Shown in pieces: positions 49,671 to 61,503 of a DNA stretch of 64,000 nucleotides. This DNA comes from Kineococcus rhizosphaerae (GTDB taxonomy: Bacteria; Actinomycetota; Actinomycetes; Actinomycetales; Kineococcaceae). Below the pieces are notes generated by a model. It did no database searches. It saw nothing but the letters and a program-made list of their open reading frames with translations, and had not been told where the DNA came from. The position numbers and the translations under genes were made by a program. The DNA lies in contig NZ_PVZF01000013.1 in the NCBI RefSeq assembly GCF_003002055.1, positions 108,721 to 172,720 on the forward strand, in the 5' to 3' direction. Numbering within the stretch: position 1 is the first letter of the stretch; every line of letters begins with the position of its first letter.

Positions 49671-49739
49671 CCACCGATGCCGATGGACCTCCACAGGGCA
49701 CCGCTGGGTGTCCCCGGGAGTCACGAGGAGCACGCACCC

Positions 49740-51386
49740 ATGTCGACGGCAGCCGCAGCCCCCGCCGCGCAGGCCGGCCGCCCGCGCCGGACGCGCTTCG
49801 CCGACCGCTCGGTCGCGACGAAGCTCGGGGCGATCGTCCTGACGTCCACCGTCATGGCCGGCGCCCTGCTCGCCGTCGGGCTGCAGGGCATCTCGGACGT
49901 GACCTCCCGCGCGGAGGACATCTACGCCCGCAACCTGGTGCCGGCCGCCGCGCTCGGGCAGGTGCGGGCCGCGACCATGCAGTCCCAGCGCGACCTGGCC
50001 AACCTCGCCCTCGCCCAGGACGACACCGCCCGCCGCGACCTGCAGAAGCGCCTGACCGCCGACGACCAGGTGATCGACGACGGGCTCGGCGACTACCGGC
50101 CCACCGCGACCAGCGCCGCCCAGCGCGAGCAGCTCGCCGCCTTCGACACCTGGTGGAGCGCCTACCGCGGCACCCGCGACAACTTCCTCGTGCCGCTCGC
50201 GACGTCGGGCGACCCCGCCGACCGCGCGTCCTTCCAGACCCTCTACCTGGGCAACGTCGCGATCCTGGCGAAGAACGCCGAGACCGCCCTCGACCGGCTC
50301 GACCAGCTCGACCAGAAGGCCGGGTCGGCCTCCGCCGCCGCGGCCCACCGCAGCGACTCCCGCGCCCGGCAGCTGCTGGCCGGCGTGACGGCCCTGGGCG
50401 TCCTGCTGTCGGTGCTGCTGGCGGTCTGGATCACCCGTCTCGTCGTGCGCCCGCTGCGCCGGGTCGTCGGCGTCCTGGACCGCGTCGCCGACGGCGACCT
50501 CACCGCCCGCGTCGACATCGACCAGCGCGACGAGGTCGGGACGATGGCCGTGGCCCTGGGCGCGGCCACCGACAGCATGCGCCGCACCGTCTCCGGCCTC
50601 GACGACGACGCCTCCGCGCTCGCGCAGGCCATCGCGCAGCTGCAGGCCGGCAGCCGGACCATCGCCACCGGCGCGCAGGACGTCTCCGACCGCGCCGCCA
50701 CGGTCGCCCGCGCGGCCGGGGAGGTCAGCGCGAACGTCGGCGGGGCCGCCGCCGGGGCCGAGGAGATGGGGTCCTCGATCCGTGAGATCGCCTCCAACGC
50801 CGCCCGGGCCGCGGAGGTCGCGGGCAACGCCGTCCGCGTCGCCCACGACACCGGCGACACGATGGCCCAGCTGGGCCGCTCCTCCGCCGAGATCGGCGAC
50901 GTCGTCAAGACGATCACCTCGATCGCGGAGCAGACGAACCTGCTGGCCCTCAACGCGACCATCGAGGCCGCCCGCGCCGGCGACGCCGGCAAGGGGTTCG
51001 CCGTCGTCGCCGGGGAGGTCAAGGAGCTGAGCTCGCAGACCGCGCGCGCCACCGAGGACATCGCCCGCCGCGTCGACGCCATCCAGCGCGACGTGGAGGA
51101 CGCGGTCTCGGCCATCGCCAGCATCGGCTCGGTCGTCGCCGAGATCAGCGACTACCAGGGCACCATCGCCGCCGCGGTCGAGGAGCAGGCCGCCACCACG
51201 CAGGAGATGAGCCGCAGCGTCGCCGACGTCGCGACGGGCGCCGGGCAGATCGCCGCCACGATCGACACGGTGGCCGCCGCCGCCCGCACCACGGAGTCGG
51301 GCGCCGCCGACTCCGACCGCGCCGTCAGCGACCTGGTGGACATGACCGCGCGCATGCGCTCCACCGTCGCGAACTTCCGCTACTGA
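49740..51386 (+). CDS. Methyl-accepting chemotaxis protein
   Basis: The 548-aa protein has a helix at about 32-52, a four-helix-bundle ligand domain, a second helix (about 213-233), a HAMP domain ([21 protein letters not shown]) and a signalling domain with the hairpin tip [21 protein letters not shown]. It links an outside signal to CheW/CheA and hence to motility. The next gene encodes a sugar-binding lipoprotein that could be its ligand carrier. ATG 49740 has GAGGAG about 10 bp upstream. Confidence 0.9.
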   Translation: MSTAAAAPAAQAGRPRRTRFADRSVATKLGAIVLTSTVMAGALLAVGLQGISDVTSRAEDIYARNLVPAAALGQVRAATMQSQRDLANLALAQDDTARRDLQKRLTADDQVIDDGLGDYRPTATSAAQREQLAAFDTWWSAYRGTRDNFLVPLATSGDPADRASFQTLYLGNVAILAKNAETALDRLDQLDQKAGSASAAAAHRSDSRARQLLAGVTALGVLLSVLLAVWITRLVVRPLRRVVGVLDRVADGDLTARVDIDQRDEVGTMAVALGAATDSMRRTVSGLDDDASALAQAIAQLQAGSRTIATGAQDVSDRAATVARAAGEVSANVGGAAAGAEEMGSSIREIASNAARAAEVAGNAVRVAHDTGDTMAQLGRSSAEIGDVVKTITSIAEQTNLLALNATIEAARAGDAGKGFAVVAGEVKELSSQTARATEDIARRVDAIQRDVEDAVSAIASIGSVVAEISDYQGTIAAAVEEQAATTQEMSRSVADVATGAGQIAATIDTVAAAARTTESGAADSDRAVSDLVDMTARMRSTVANFRY

Positions 51387-51416
51387 TCCCCCGCCGCTGA
51401 CCGAGGACGAGACCCG

Positions 51417-52502
51417 ATGAACCGCACCGCCCGCACCGTGGCCGCTGCCGCGACCCTGGCCCTCACCCTCGGCCTGTCCGCCTGCGGCCTGGGGAGCACG
51501 ACCGCCGCCTCCTCCTCCGCACCGGCCGCGGACGCCCCGCACGTGGCGTTCCTGGTCCCCTCCACGTCGCTGCGCTCGCAGGCGTACGACGTCCCGAACT
51601 TCACCGTCGCCCTGCACGCGCGGTGCCCCGAGTGCGTCGTCGACGTGCAGACCGCCGCCGACCAGGCCACCCAGAACACCCAGGGCGAGAAGGCCGTCCA
51701 GGACGGGGCCGCCGCCGTGGTCGTCGTCGCGATCGACGGGTCGCAGGCCGGCGCCCTGGTGAGCGCGGCGAAGGCCGCCGACGTCCCGGTCGTGGCCTAC
51801 GACCGGCTGATCAAGGACGTCCCGCTGAGCTACTACGTGTCCTTCGACGGCGACGCGGTCGGCAAGCTGGGCGGCACCGCGATCCTCGACGCGATCGGCT
51901 CGGACACCTCCGGCGGCGCGATCGTCATGCTCGAGGGCGACCCGGCCGACAACAACGCGGGCCTGTTCGCCAAGGGCGCCCACTCCGTCCTGGACGGCAA
52001 GGTGGAGATCGCCGACGAGCGGTACGTGGCCGGCTGGAGCTCCGCGCAGGCCGAGGTCGAGATGACGCAGGCCCTCGCCTCGCTGCACGGCCGTCGCCTG
52101 CTGGGCGTCTACACCGCCTACGACGGCCTGGCCGCCGGTGCGCTGCAGGCCCTGGCCAAGGCCGGGTACTCCGGGGTGCCGATCACGGGTCAGGACGCCG
52201 AGACCGCTGCGCTGCAGCGCATCCTGAGCGGTGCGCAGACCATGACCGTCTACAAGGACCTGCCCGGGCAGGCCCGCGCGACCGCGACGCTCGTCGCCGA
52301 CGTGCTCGAGGGCAAGACCCCCGCCACGACCGGCACCACCGACAACGGGAACGGGGCGGTGCCGACCGTCCTGCTCAAGCCGCAGGCCGTGGGCAAGGCG
52401 GAGGTCGCCACGAAGGTCCTGAAGGACGGGTACACGACGGTCGACGCGCTGTGCGCGGGGGCGGCGAGCACGGCCTGCGCGCAGGCCGGCATCACGAGCT
52501 GA
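51417..52502 (+). CDS. Sugar-binding lipoprotein (XylF/RbsB type)
   Basis: The 361-aa protein has a lipoprotein signal peptide with lipobox LSAC (Cys about 23) and a periplasmic-binding fold of type I: HVAFLVPSTSLRSQAYDV, VVVVAIDGSQAGALVSAAKA, VPVVAYDRLI and YTAYDGLAAGALQAL. It resembles D-xylose-binding proteins. No ABC permease or ATPase is nearby; instead it lies 30 bp behind an MCP gene, so it may serve chemotaxis or work with a distant transporter. Confidence 0.87.
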   Translation: MNRTARTVAAAATLALTLGLSACGLGSTTAASSSAPAADAPHVAFLVPSTSLRSQAYDVPNFTVALHARCPECVVDVQTAADQATQNTQGEKAVQDGAAAVVVVAIDGSQAGALVSAAKAADVPVVAYDRLIKDVPLSYYVSFDGDAVGKLGGTAILDAIGSDTSGGAIVMLEGDPADNNAGLFAKGAHSVLDGKVEIADERYVAGWSSAQAEVEMTQALASLHGRRLLGVYTAYDGLAAGALQALAKAGYSGVPITGQDAETAALQRILSGAQTMTVYKDLPGQARATATLVADVLEGKTPATTGTTDNGNGAVPTVLLKPQAVGKAEVATKVLKDGYTTVDALCAGAASTACAQAGITS

Positions 52503-52541
52503 GCGCAGCGGTCGTTCGGGCCGCGCTGGCACCTCGCCGAC

Positions 52542-52569
52542 CGTACGGTGAAGCTTCAACCACCGTACG
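52542..52569. promoter_or_regulatory. 28-bp inverted repeat before osmC-like gene
   Basis: CGTACGGT (52542-52549) and ACCGTACG (52562-52569) are perfect arms; the 12-bp spacer holds GAAGCTTC, itself palindromic. It lies 16 bp before the GTG start of the OsmC gene and may be a repressor site or a terminator for the gene upstream. Confidence 0.5.
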
Positions 52570-52584
52570 AGCAGAGGAGCCCGC

Positions 52585-53046
52585 GTGAGCCCCCAGACCG
52601 TCCCGTTCGTGATCGACGCCGAGGGCACGGGAGTCGCCCAGCGGCTCACCGTCGCCGGCGAGCACCAGCACACCTTCGACGCCGACACCTACCCGTCGTT
52701 CGGGGGCGCGGACGCCGCGCCGAGCCCGCTGAGCTACGCCCTCGGCGCGCTCACCTCGTGCAACCAGGTGACGGGCAGCATCGTGGCCAAGGGCCTCGGC
52801 GTCACCCTCGGCACCTGGACGATCCACGTCCAGGGCGACCTGAACCCCGCCGTCATCGGCGCCGGGGCGCACGGCAACGCGAACTTCGACCGCGTCGCCG
52901 TGCGGGTCAGGGTCCAGACCGACGCCGACGAGGCGACCTTCGAGACCCTGCGCACCGAGACCGAACGCCGCTGCCCCGTGACCCAGCTGTTCAAGCGCAG
53001 CGGCCTGGAGTTCAGCAGCGACTGGGAACGCCTGCCCCTGTCCTGA
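52585..53046 (+). CDS. OsmC-family peroxidase-like protein
   Basis: The 153-aa protein has the OsmC pattern: PSPLSYALGALTSCNQVTGSIVA with the first Cys, and RRCPVTQLFKRSG with the second, about 57 residues apart. These Cys reduce organic hydroperoxides in Ohr/OsmC enzymes, using lipoyl thiols. It is a single gene behind an inverted repeat, followed by the 21-bp repeat array. Confidence 0.85.
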   Translation: MSPQTVPFVIDAEGTGVAQRLTVAGEHQHTFDADTYPSFGGADAAPSPLSYALGALTSCNQVTGSIVAKGLGVTLGTWTIHVQGDLNPAVIGAGAHGNANFDRVAVRVRVQTDADEATFETLRTETERRCPVTQLFKRSGLEFSSDWERLPLS

Positions 53047-53051
53047 CCCCG

Positions 53052-53114
53052 CCGCGATCGAGGAATCCCGCACCGCGATCAAGGAATTCAGCACCGCGAT
53101 CAAGGAATCCCGCA
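53052..53114 (+). repeat. 21-bp tandem repeat, locus 2 (three units)
   Basis: Three 21-bp units (53052, 53073, 53094) share the core GCGATCRAGGAAT and start 5 bp after the OsmC stop codon; a truncated fourth (CCGCTCGAGG) follows. The same unit occurs after the stop codons at 3439 and 59651. Confidence 0.9.
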
Positions 53115-53155
53115 CCGCTCGAGGACGGTCCTGGCGGACGCCGCCAGGACCCGCC

Positions 53156-53917
53156 TCACCCCCCGAACAACCTCCGCCGCAGCTCCTGCGCGTGCCGCCG
53201 CACCGCCTCGGCGAGCTCCACCCGCTGCTGCGGCGACACCGCCGCCGCCTCGAACGTCACCGCCAGGCTCGTCACGGGCCACCCGCTGCGGTCGGTGACC
53301 GCGACGGCCACCGACGCGAACCCCGGTGTGATCTCGCCGTCCTCCACGGCCCAGCCGCGCGAGCGCGTCTGCACCAGCACCGAGCGCAGCTGCGCCGACG
53401 ACATCTGCACGCCCCGCGCGGTGAGCGCGGCCGCCGACGGGAACAGCGCCCGCACCTGCTCGCGCGGCAGCGCCGCCAGCAGCGCCCGCCCGCTCGCGGT
53501 CAGCTGCGACGGCAGCCGCACCCCCACGTCCGTCACCAGGGCCGGCCGCCGTGGGGCGCGCTCCTCCACGAGGTAGACGACCTCGGCGCCCACGAGCACC
53601 GCCAGGTGCGCGCTCTGGCCGACGCGGTCCACGAGCGTGGCCAGCACCGGCCGTCCCAGCCGCGTCACCGGTTCCTGGCGCACGTACCCCGAGCTCAGCT
53701 CGAACGCGGCGATCCCCAGCCCGTACCGGTGCGCCTCGGGGAAGTGCAGGACGAAGCCCTGCTCGGCCAGCTCGGTCAGCAACCGGTAGACGCTGGAGCG
53801 CGGCAGGCCCAGCGCCCGGGCCAGCGTCGCCGCCGCCACCGGGCCCTGCTGGGCCGCCATGAACGACAGGATCCGCAACGCCGCCCCGACGGTCGGGGCT
53901 CCCGCGGACGTGACCAC
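53156..53917 (-). CDS. IclR-family regulator, probable hut repressor
   Basis: The 253-aa protein has a winged helix (AAATLARALGLPRSSVYRLL) and the IclR effector domain (GVRLPSQLTASGRALLAALP). It is divergent from hutH, with a perfect 20-bp inverted repeat in the 80-bp gap, so it probably controls histidine use. The start is set at GTG 53917. Reading farther upstream would run into the operator. Confidence 0.88.
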   Translation of the reverse strand: MVTSAGAPTVGAALRILSFMAAQQGPVAAATLARALGLPRSSVYRLLTELAEQGFVLHFPEAHRYGLGIAAFELSSGYVRQEPVTRLGRPVLATLVDRVGQSAHLAVLVGAEVVYLVEERAPRRPALVTDVGVRLPSQLTASGRALLAALPREQVRALFPSAAALTARGVQMSSAQLRSVLVQTRSRGWAVEDGEITPGFASVAVAVTDRSGWPVTSLAVTFEAAAVSPQQRVELAEAVRRHAQELRRRLFGG

Positions 53918-53925
53918 GCCGTGAA

Positions 53926-53945
53926 GTGTCCAGCACTCTGGACAC
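53926..53945. promoter_or_regulatory. Palindromic operator of hut operon
   Basis: GTGTCCAG-CACT-CTGGACAC has perfect 8-bp arms and lies between the IclR gene and hutH, 8 bp from the IclR start and 52 bp from hutH. It is the likely IclR binding site. Confidence 0.7.
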
Positions 53946-53997
53946 CGGCGCCGCGCCACCCGCTGACGGAACCCCCCGCGTCGGGTGGGATGGAGGC

Positions 53998-55533
53998 GTG
54001 CAGAACGTTCTCGTCTCCTCCGGCCCGGTGAGCGTGGCCGACGTCGTGGCCGTCGCCCGGCACGGTGCCCGCGTCGACCTCGACCCCGCCGCGCTCGAGC
54101 AGGTGCAGGCCTCCCGCGCCCGCATCGAGGCCCTCGCCGACGACGTCGAACCCCACTACGGCATCTCCACCGGCTTCGGCGCCCTGGCCACCAGGCACAT
54201 CCCCGGCGACCAGCGCACCCAGCTGCAGCGCAGCCTCGTCCGCTCTCACGCCGCCGGCTCCGGTCCCGAGGTCGAGACCGAGGTCGTCCGCGCCACGATG
54301 CTGCTGCGCCTGTCGACGCTGATGACCGGCCGCACCGGCGTGCGCGCGCAGACCGCCCGGGCCTACGCCGGCCTGCTCAACGCCCACCTCACGCCCGTCG
54401 TCACCGAGTACGGCTCCCTCGGCTGCTCCGGCGACCTGGCCCCCCTCGCGCACTGCGCCCTGGCCGTCATGGGCGAGGGGTTCGTCCGCGACCGCGAGGG
54501 GAACCTCCTCGACGCCGGCGACGCGCTCGCGCGCCACGGCCTGGAACCCGTCGTCCTCGCCGAGAAGGAGGGCCTGGCCCTCATCAACGGCACCGACGGG
54601 ATGCTCGGCCAGCTCGCCCTGGCGCTGGACACCCTCGACACCCTCTTCGCCACCGCCGACCTCGCCGCGGCCCTGTCCGTCGAGGCCCTCCTGGGCACCG
54701 ACGCGGTGTTCGCCGACGACCTGCAGGTCCTGCGCCCGCAGCTCGGTCAGCGCGTCGCCGCGGGCAACGTCCGCCGGGCGCTCGCCGGTTCCCCGATCGT
54801 CGCCAGCCACAAGGGGCCGGAGTGCACGCGCGTGCAGGACGCGTACTCGCTGCGCTGCTCCCCGCAGGTCCACGGCGCCGGCCGCGACACCGCCGCCCAC
54901 GCCCGCGCCGTGGCCGAGCGCGAACTCGCCGCGGCCGTCGACAACCCGGTCGTGACCCTGGACGGCCGGGTGGAGTCGAACGGGAACTTCCACGGCGCGC
55001 CCGTCGCGTACGTGCTGGACTTCCTGGCCATCGCCGTCGCCGACCTCGCGAGCATCTCCGAACGGCGCACCGACCGGTTCCTGGACCCCGCCCGCAACCA
55101 CGGCCTGCCCGCGTTCCTCGCCCACGACGCCGGCGTCGACTCCGGGTTGATGATCGCGCAGTACACCGCGGCGGGGATCGTCTCGGAGCTCAAGCGCCTC
55201 GCCGTGCCCGCCAGCGTCGACTCGATCCCGAGCTCGGCCATGCAGGAGGACCACGTCTCGATGGGCTGGGCCGGGGCGCGGAAACTGCGCAAGGCCCTCG
55301 ACGGCCTCACCCGGGTCCTCGCGATCGAGGTCCTCACCGCCACCCGCGCGCTGGACCTGCGCGCGCCCCTGCTGCCGGGGCCGGTCACCTCTGCGATCCT
55401 GCGGACGGTCCGCACCGTCGTCGCCGGTCCCGGTCCCGACCGGTTCCTGTCCCCCGAGATCGAGGCCGTCGTGGCCCTGGTCGCCTCGGGGGACGTCCTG
55501 AACGCCGCCCGTTCCGTCACCGAGATCAACTGA
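53998..55533 (+). CDS. hutH: Histidine ammonia-lyase
   Basis: The 511-aa protein turns histidine into urocanate and ammonia. It has the conserved [11 protein letters not shown], the MIO loop in [15 protein letters not shown], and [13 protein letters not shown]. The MIO triad is Cys-Ser-Gly instead of Ala-Ser-Gly, as in other actinobacterial HutH proteins. GTG 53998 has no usable Shine-Dalgarno site (GGAGG is 1 bp away), so it may be read leaderless. It is the first gene of a four-gene hut operon. Confidence 0.95.
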   Translation: MQNVLVSSGPVSVADVVAVARHGARVDLDPAALEQVQASRARIEALADDVEPHYGISTGFGALATRHIPGDQRTQLQRSLVRSHAAGSGPEVETEVVRATMLLRLSTLMTGRTGVRAQTARAYAGLLNAHLTPVVTEYGSLGCSGDLAPLAHCALAVMGEGFVRDREGNLLDAGDALARHGLEPVVLAEKEGLALINGTDGMLGQLALALDTLDTLFATADLAAALSVEALLGTDAVFADDLQVLRPQLGQRVAAGNVRRALAGSPIVASHKGPECTRVQDAYSLRCSPQVHGAGRDTAAHARAVAERELAAAVDNPVVTLDGRVESNGNFHGAPVAYVLDFLAIAVADLASISERRTDRFLDPARNHGLPAFLAHDAGVDSGLMIAQYTAAGIVSELKRLAVPASVDSIPSSAMQEDHVSMGWAGARKLRKALDGLTRVLAIEVLTATRALDLRAPLLPGPVTSAILRTVRTVVAGPGPDRFLSPEIEAVVALVASGDVLNAARSVTEIN

Positions 55534-55546
55534 GGGAGTCCCGTCG

Positions 55547-57198
<1,652 letters not shown>

Positions 57199-57202
<4 letters not shown>

Positions 57203-58500
57203 CCTTCCACGCGCAGGCCGCCTGGCTGGACGGCCGGGCGGTCGCGGACGTCCGCATCTCCACGGTCGCGGGCCGGATCACCGCCCTCACCCCGGGAACT
57301 CCCGCCGAACCCGGGGACGAGGTACTCACCGGTCTGGTGTTCCCGGGGTTCGCCAACGCCCACTCGCACGCGTTCCACCGCGGCCTGCGCGGCCGGACCC
57401 ACGGCGACGGGGGGACGTTCTGGACGTGGCGGACCGCCATGTACTCCCTCGCGGGCAGCCTGACCCCGGACACCTACCGGGACCTCGCGACGGCCGCGTT
57501 CACCGAGATGGTCCTCGCGGGGTTCACGGCGGTGGGGGAGTTCCACTACGTCCACCACCGGCCCGACGGCACCCCCCACGACGAGCCGAACGCGTTCGCC
57601 CTCGCCCTGCGCGACGCGGCCCGGACGGCGGGGATCCGCCTCGTGCTGCTCGACACGCTGTACCTGACGTCCGCCCCGGGTGAACCGCCGCTGCCCGAGC
57701 AGCGCCGGTTCTCCGACGGGTCCGCGCAGGCGTGGGCGCGGCGGGTGAAGCAGATCCCCGCCGACGAGTTCTTCCGCGTCGGCGTCGCGGCGCACTCGGT
57801 CCGCGCCGTCGGTCCCGCCGACCTCAGCGTCGTCGCCGAGACCGCGTGGGACCTCGGCGCGCCGGTGCACGTCCACCTCTCGGAACAACCCGCCGAGAAC
57901 GAGGCGTGCCGCAGGGCCTACGGCTGCACCCCGACCGAACTCCTGGACCGCGCGGGGGCCCTGAGCCCCGCGCTCACGGTCGTGCACGCCAACCACGTCA
58001 CCGACGCCGACGTGGCGCTGCTCGGTGCCCGGCAGGCCTCGGTCGCGGGGTGCCCGACGACGGAGGCCGACCTCGGCGACGGCGTCGGCCGCTACCGGGC
58101 CCTCGTCGACGCGGGGTCGGTGCTCGCCCTCGGCACCGACCAGCACGCCGTGGTCGACCCGTTCGCCGAGACCCGCGGCCTGGAGGGCGCCTCCCGGCTG
58201 GGCTCGCTGCGGCGCGGGGTGTTCTCCCCGGCCGAGCTCGTCGCCGCGCTGACGACGGGTGGGCACCGCAGCCTCGGGCTCGAGGGCGGTTCCCTGCAGG
58301 TGGGTCAGCCCGCCGACCTCGTCGCCGTGCGCACCGACTCCGTCCGCACCGCGGGCTCGGACCCGGCGCAGCTCGCGATGACGGCCGCCGCCCAGGACGT
58401 CACCGACGTCGTCGTGGCGGGGGAGTTCCGGGTGCGCGGGGGCGTCCACCTCGCCGTCCCGGGAGAACGCCTCGTCGAGATCCTGCGGAGCCTGCCGTGA
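57199..58500 (+). CDS. hutF: Formimidoylglutamate deiminase
   Basis: The 433-aa amidohydrolase has the metal-binding [12 protein letters not shown], later HVHLSEQ, the [10 protein letters not shown] segment and [12 protein letters not shown]. HutF converts N-formimidoyl-glutamate to N-formyl-glutamate and ammonia. I take GTG 57199, which overlaps the hutU stop by 4 bp; GTG 57190 in the same frame is possible. It makes this the five-step route, which then needs HutG; no hutG is in the window. Confidence 0.92.
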
Positions 58501-59651
58501 GCACCCTCTACACGGGCATCAGCGAACTCACCACGAACGACCCGGAGTTCGACGGCCCCGCCGGTGAGAGGGACCCGCTGGCCCGCATCACCGACGCCGC
58601 GCTCGTCGTCGAGGACGACCGGGTCGCCTGGGTCGGCCCCGCGGGCGCGGCGCCCGACGCCGACGACCGCGTCGACGTGTGCGGGCGCGCCGTGCTGCCC
58701 GGCTGGGTCGACTCGCACTCCCACCTCGTCTTCGCCGGCGACCGGACCGCCGAGTTCGAGTCCCGGATGGCGGGGCGCCCCTACGCCGCGGGCGGGATCG
58801 CCACGACCGTCGCCGCCACCCGCGCCGCGACCGACGGGGAACTGCGCCGCAGCCTGCGCCGGCACGTCGCCGAGGCCCGCGCCCAGGGCACGACGACGCT
58901 GGAGACGAAGACCGGCTACGGCCTGACTCCCGCCGAGGAGCTGCGCGCCGCGCGGCTGGCGCGCGAGTTCACCGACGAGGTCACGTGGCTCGGTGCGCAC
59001 ATCGTCGCCCCCGGTGCCGACCCGCAGGACTACCTGGCCGAACTCCTCGGCCCCCAGCTCGACGCGGTGCTGCCGCACGTGCGCTGGGCCGACGTGTTCT
59101 GCGAGACGGGCGCCTTCGACGAGGACGCCTCCCGCGCGGTGCTCCTGGCCGCGAAGGGGAAGGGCCTGGGCCTGCGCGTGCACGGCAACCAGCTCACGCA
59201 GGGCCCCGGCGTGCGCCTCGCGGTGGAGCTCGACGCCGCCAGCGTGGACCACGTGAACCACCTGTCCGACGCCGACGTGGACGCGCTGGCGGGTTCGCGG
59301 ACCGTGGCCACGGTCCTGCCCGCGTGCGACCTGTCGACCCGTCAGCCGCTGGCTCCGGCGCGCCGGCTGCTCGACGCGGGCGCGACGGTCGCCATCGCGA
59401 GCAACTGCAACCCCGGGTCCAGCTACACGAGCTCGGTGGCGTTCTGCGTCGCGACGGCCGTCCTGCAGATGCACCTGACCGTGGCCGAGGCCGTGCACGC
59501 CGCCACGTTCGGCGGGGCGCAGGCGCTGCGCCGCACCGACGTGGGCCGCCTCACCGTGGGTGCCCGCGCCGACCTGCACGTCCTGGACGCCCCGTCGGTG
59601 ACCCACCTCGCCTACCGTCCCGGCGTCCCCCTCACCCACTCCGTCCACTGA
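58497..59651 (+). CDS. hutI: Imidazolonepropionase
   Basis: The 384-aa amidohydrolase opens the ring of imidazolone propionate. It has [20 protein letters not shown] with the HxH metal motif, [27 protein letters not shown] and [18 protein letters not shown] 58497 overlaps the hutF stop (GTGA). It is the last gene of the operon; the 21-bp repeat follows its stop by 3 bp. Confidence 0.95.
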   Translation: MSTLYTGISELTTNDPEFDGPAGERDPLARITDAALVVEDDRVAWVGPAGAAPDADDRVDVCGRAVLPGWVDSHSHLVFAGDRTAEFESRMAGRPYAAGGIATTVAATRAATDGELRRSLRRHVAEARAQGTTTLETKTGYGLTPAEELRAARLAREFTDEVTWLGAHIVAPGADPQDYLAELLGPQLDAVLPHVRWADVFCETGAFDEDASRAVLLAAKGKGLGLRVHGNQLTQGPGVRLAVELDAASVDHVNHLSDADVDALAGSRTVATVLPACDLSTRQPLAPARRLLDAGATVAIASNCNPGSSYTSSVAFCVATAVLQMHLTVAEAVHAATFGGAQALRRTDVGRLTVGARADLHVLDAPSVTHLAYRPGVPLTHSVH

Positions 59652-59654
59652 CCC

Positions 59655-59696
59655 CCGCGATCAAGGAATCCCGCACCGCGATCAAGGAATCCCGCA
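59655..59696 (+). repeat. 21-bp tandem repeat, locus 3 (two units plus part)
   Basis: Two identical 21-bp units (59655, 59676) with core GCGATCAAGGAATC, then a partial GCGATCGAGGG copy. They begin 3 bp after the hutI stop. The rest of the gap, 59712-59862, shows nothing further. Confidence 0.9.
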
Positions 59697-59862
59697 GCGC
59701 GATCGAGGGCCGCTGCGCCATCCTGCGGAGGTGAGCACGGTCGCACCGCGTCGAACCTCCACCACGACGAGGTGCTCGGGCTCGACGGGGGGCGGGACGC
59801 CCGGAAGTCGTCCGGGGACTGACCCCGCGCCGTCGGCACGGGGGGAGGTCAGCGCAGGAGGA

Positions 59863-61290
59863 TCACCACGAGGTGGCGCGGGCCACGTCGGGACCCCGGG
59901 TCGTCTGGTCCTTGCGGCGCCGCTTCTCGCGGTACATCCCCGCGTCCGCCTCCTTGACCAGTTCCTCCAGGGTCCGCCTGCGGCCCGCCGAGGACGCCAC
60001 GCCGATGCTGACGCCCACGCCGAGCTCGGCCCCGCAGAAGGCGACGGGTTCGCGGATCGCCCGTTCCAGCCGTTCCGCCAGGGCCGCGCTCTCGGAGGTC
60101 TCCCCGGTCACCACCACGAACTCGTCCCCGCCGAGGCGGCACAGGACGTCCCCGGCGCGGACGGAACGCTCCAGCCGGGCCGCGACCTCGACGAGCACGT
60201 GGTCCCCGGCGGCGTGGCTGAACGTGTCGTTGACCTGCTTGAAGTCGTCCAGGTCCAGGAAGTGCACGCGCACTCCCTCGCCCCGGTCCAGGCGCTGACG
60301 GACGAGCCGGTGGGCGGCCTCCCGGTTGAGCAGACCGGTCAGGTCGTCGTGGTCGGCGGCGAACTCCAGGGCGAGCCGGGCCTGCTCCTGCTGGCGCACG
60401 ACGATGAGGAAGCGGGTCAGGACGATCCCCGACAGGGCGAGCATGACGCCCAGGACGACGTACCGCGATCCCCGCGGTTCGGTCACCAGCAGCACCGGCA
60501 GGGCGCACAGCGCCACCCCGAGGAACAGGACGCGCACGGGGTGCAGGCGGGGGGTCGCCGCCGCGGCGATGGCGTCGCGCGCCGCGGCGGGGTGGTGCTG
60601 GGCGCAGACGAAGAAGGCGCCGGAGACCAGCAGGACCGCCGAGAGCCGGTCCGTGTCGAAGTCCGGCAGGTGGTACTGCAGCAGCGTCACGGCGAGGTCG
60701 CCGGCGAGGGTGCCGCTCAGGGCCACCACCACCAGCACCTTCAGGCCCCGGTCGACGCCGTGGGCGAAGAGCAGCACGGCGCCGACGGCGAACAGGACGA
60801 CGTCGCCGACGGGGTAGAAGGAGTTCACCAGGGCGACCCCGACGCCGTCCGAGGCGGCCAGCAGCGGCACCACCAGGTACTGCCACGTCAGCGTCGCGAA
60901 GACGGTCGTCAGGGCCAGCCCGTCCAGCGCGGCCTCGCGCAGCCGCCCGGGCGACCACAGCCGGAGCATGGAGACCAGCGCGACGCCCAGCAGCGGGTAC
61001 CCCAGGACCCAGAGCACGTCGCTGGCGCTCACCACCGACGTCGACGTCGGTTCCACCCACAGGGCGAACAGCGCGTCGCCCGCCAGCCAGGAGGTCAACG
61101 CCGCCGCGATGCACCCGTGCACGACGCGCAGGCGCCCGGTCCGGCCGCGCACGGCCGCCCAGGACAGGCCCACGACGACGACCTGCGCGATCGAGAACGC
61201 GACCTGGCCGGCCGCGGCGTGCGGCCACAGGACCGTCGGCCAGGCGAGCGCCACCGCCGTCACCGCCGGGAGCCCTGTCGTAGGACGCAT
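59863..61290 (-). CDS. Multi-helix membrane diguanylate cyclase (GGDEF)
   Basis: The 475-aa protein has 8-9 membrane helices over about residues 5-290 and a C-terminal GGDEF domain (DHDDLTGLLNREAA, HFLDLDDFKQVNDTFSHAAGD, CRLGGDEFVVV). The active site is intact and no EAL domain is present, so it makes c-di-GMP. The membrane part may sense a signal in the lipid or outside phase. ATG 61290 is directly preceded by GGAGG, with unusually short spacing. Confidence 0.85.
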   Translation of the reverse strand: MRPTTGLPAVTAVALAWPTVLWPHAAAGQVAFSIAQVVVVGLSWAAVRGRTGRLRVVHGCIAAALTSWLAGDALFALWVEPTSTSVVSASDVLWVLGYPLLGVALVSMLRLWSPGRLREAALDGLALTTVFATLTWQYLVVPLLAASDGVGVALVNSFYPVGDVVLFAVGAVLLFAHGVDRGLKVLVVVALSGTLAGDLAVTLLQYHLPDFDTDRLSAVLLVSGAFFVCAQHHPAAARDAIAAAATPRLHPVRVLFLGVALCALPVLLVTEPRGSRYVVLGVMLALSGIVLTRFLIVVRQQEQARLALEFAADHDDLTGLLNREAAHRLVRQRLDRGEGVRVHFLDLDDFKQVNDTFSHAAGDHVLVEVAARLERSVRAGDVLCRLGGDEFVVVTGETSESAALAERLERAIREPVAFCGAELGVGVSIGVASSAGRRRTLEELVKEADAGMYREKRRRKDQTTRGPDVARATSW

Positions 61291-61357
61291 CCTCCGGGCA
61301 TCGGCGTGCCGCGGACCGCCCTTGAGCACTCCCGGACGGTCGTGCTGTGCTGCGGGG

Positions 61358-61501
61358 GTGAGCAGACGCGGGCGACGGCGCCGCCGGGTGGGCCGGGTCG
61401 TCGAGGGGGCGGCCGAGGTCACCGACGCCGCCGGCCTCGTGTGGACGGTCGTGACGTTCCCGTTCCGGGTGCTGAAGGCGGTCCTCGACGTCTTCACCTG
61501 A
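61358..61501 (+). CDS. Small basic/amphipathic protein
   Basis: The 47-aa reading starts at GTG 61358: an Arg-rich N-terminus (SRRGRRRRRVGRVV), then a hydrophobic helix (AAGLVWTVVTFPFRVLKAVL). It could be a small membrane-associated protein. No family is recognised; a short real gene is plausible because the intergenic position suits it, but coding is unproven. Its end is 2 bp from the convergent lipoprotein gene. Confidence 0.35.
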   Translation: MSRRGRRRRRVGRVVEGAAEVTDAAGLVWTVVTFPFRVLKAVLDVFT

Positions 61502-61503
61502 CC

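Noticed and set aside
49621..49739. Complete tRNA gene
   Set aside because: Only the T-arm fits; no matching acceptor, D- or anticodon arm is present.
53052..53114. CRISPR array behind osmC
   Set aside because: The repeat units touch each other with no unique spacers.
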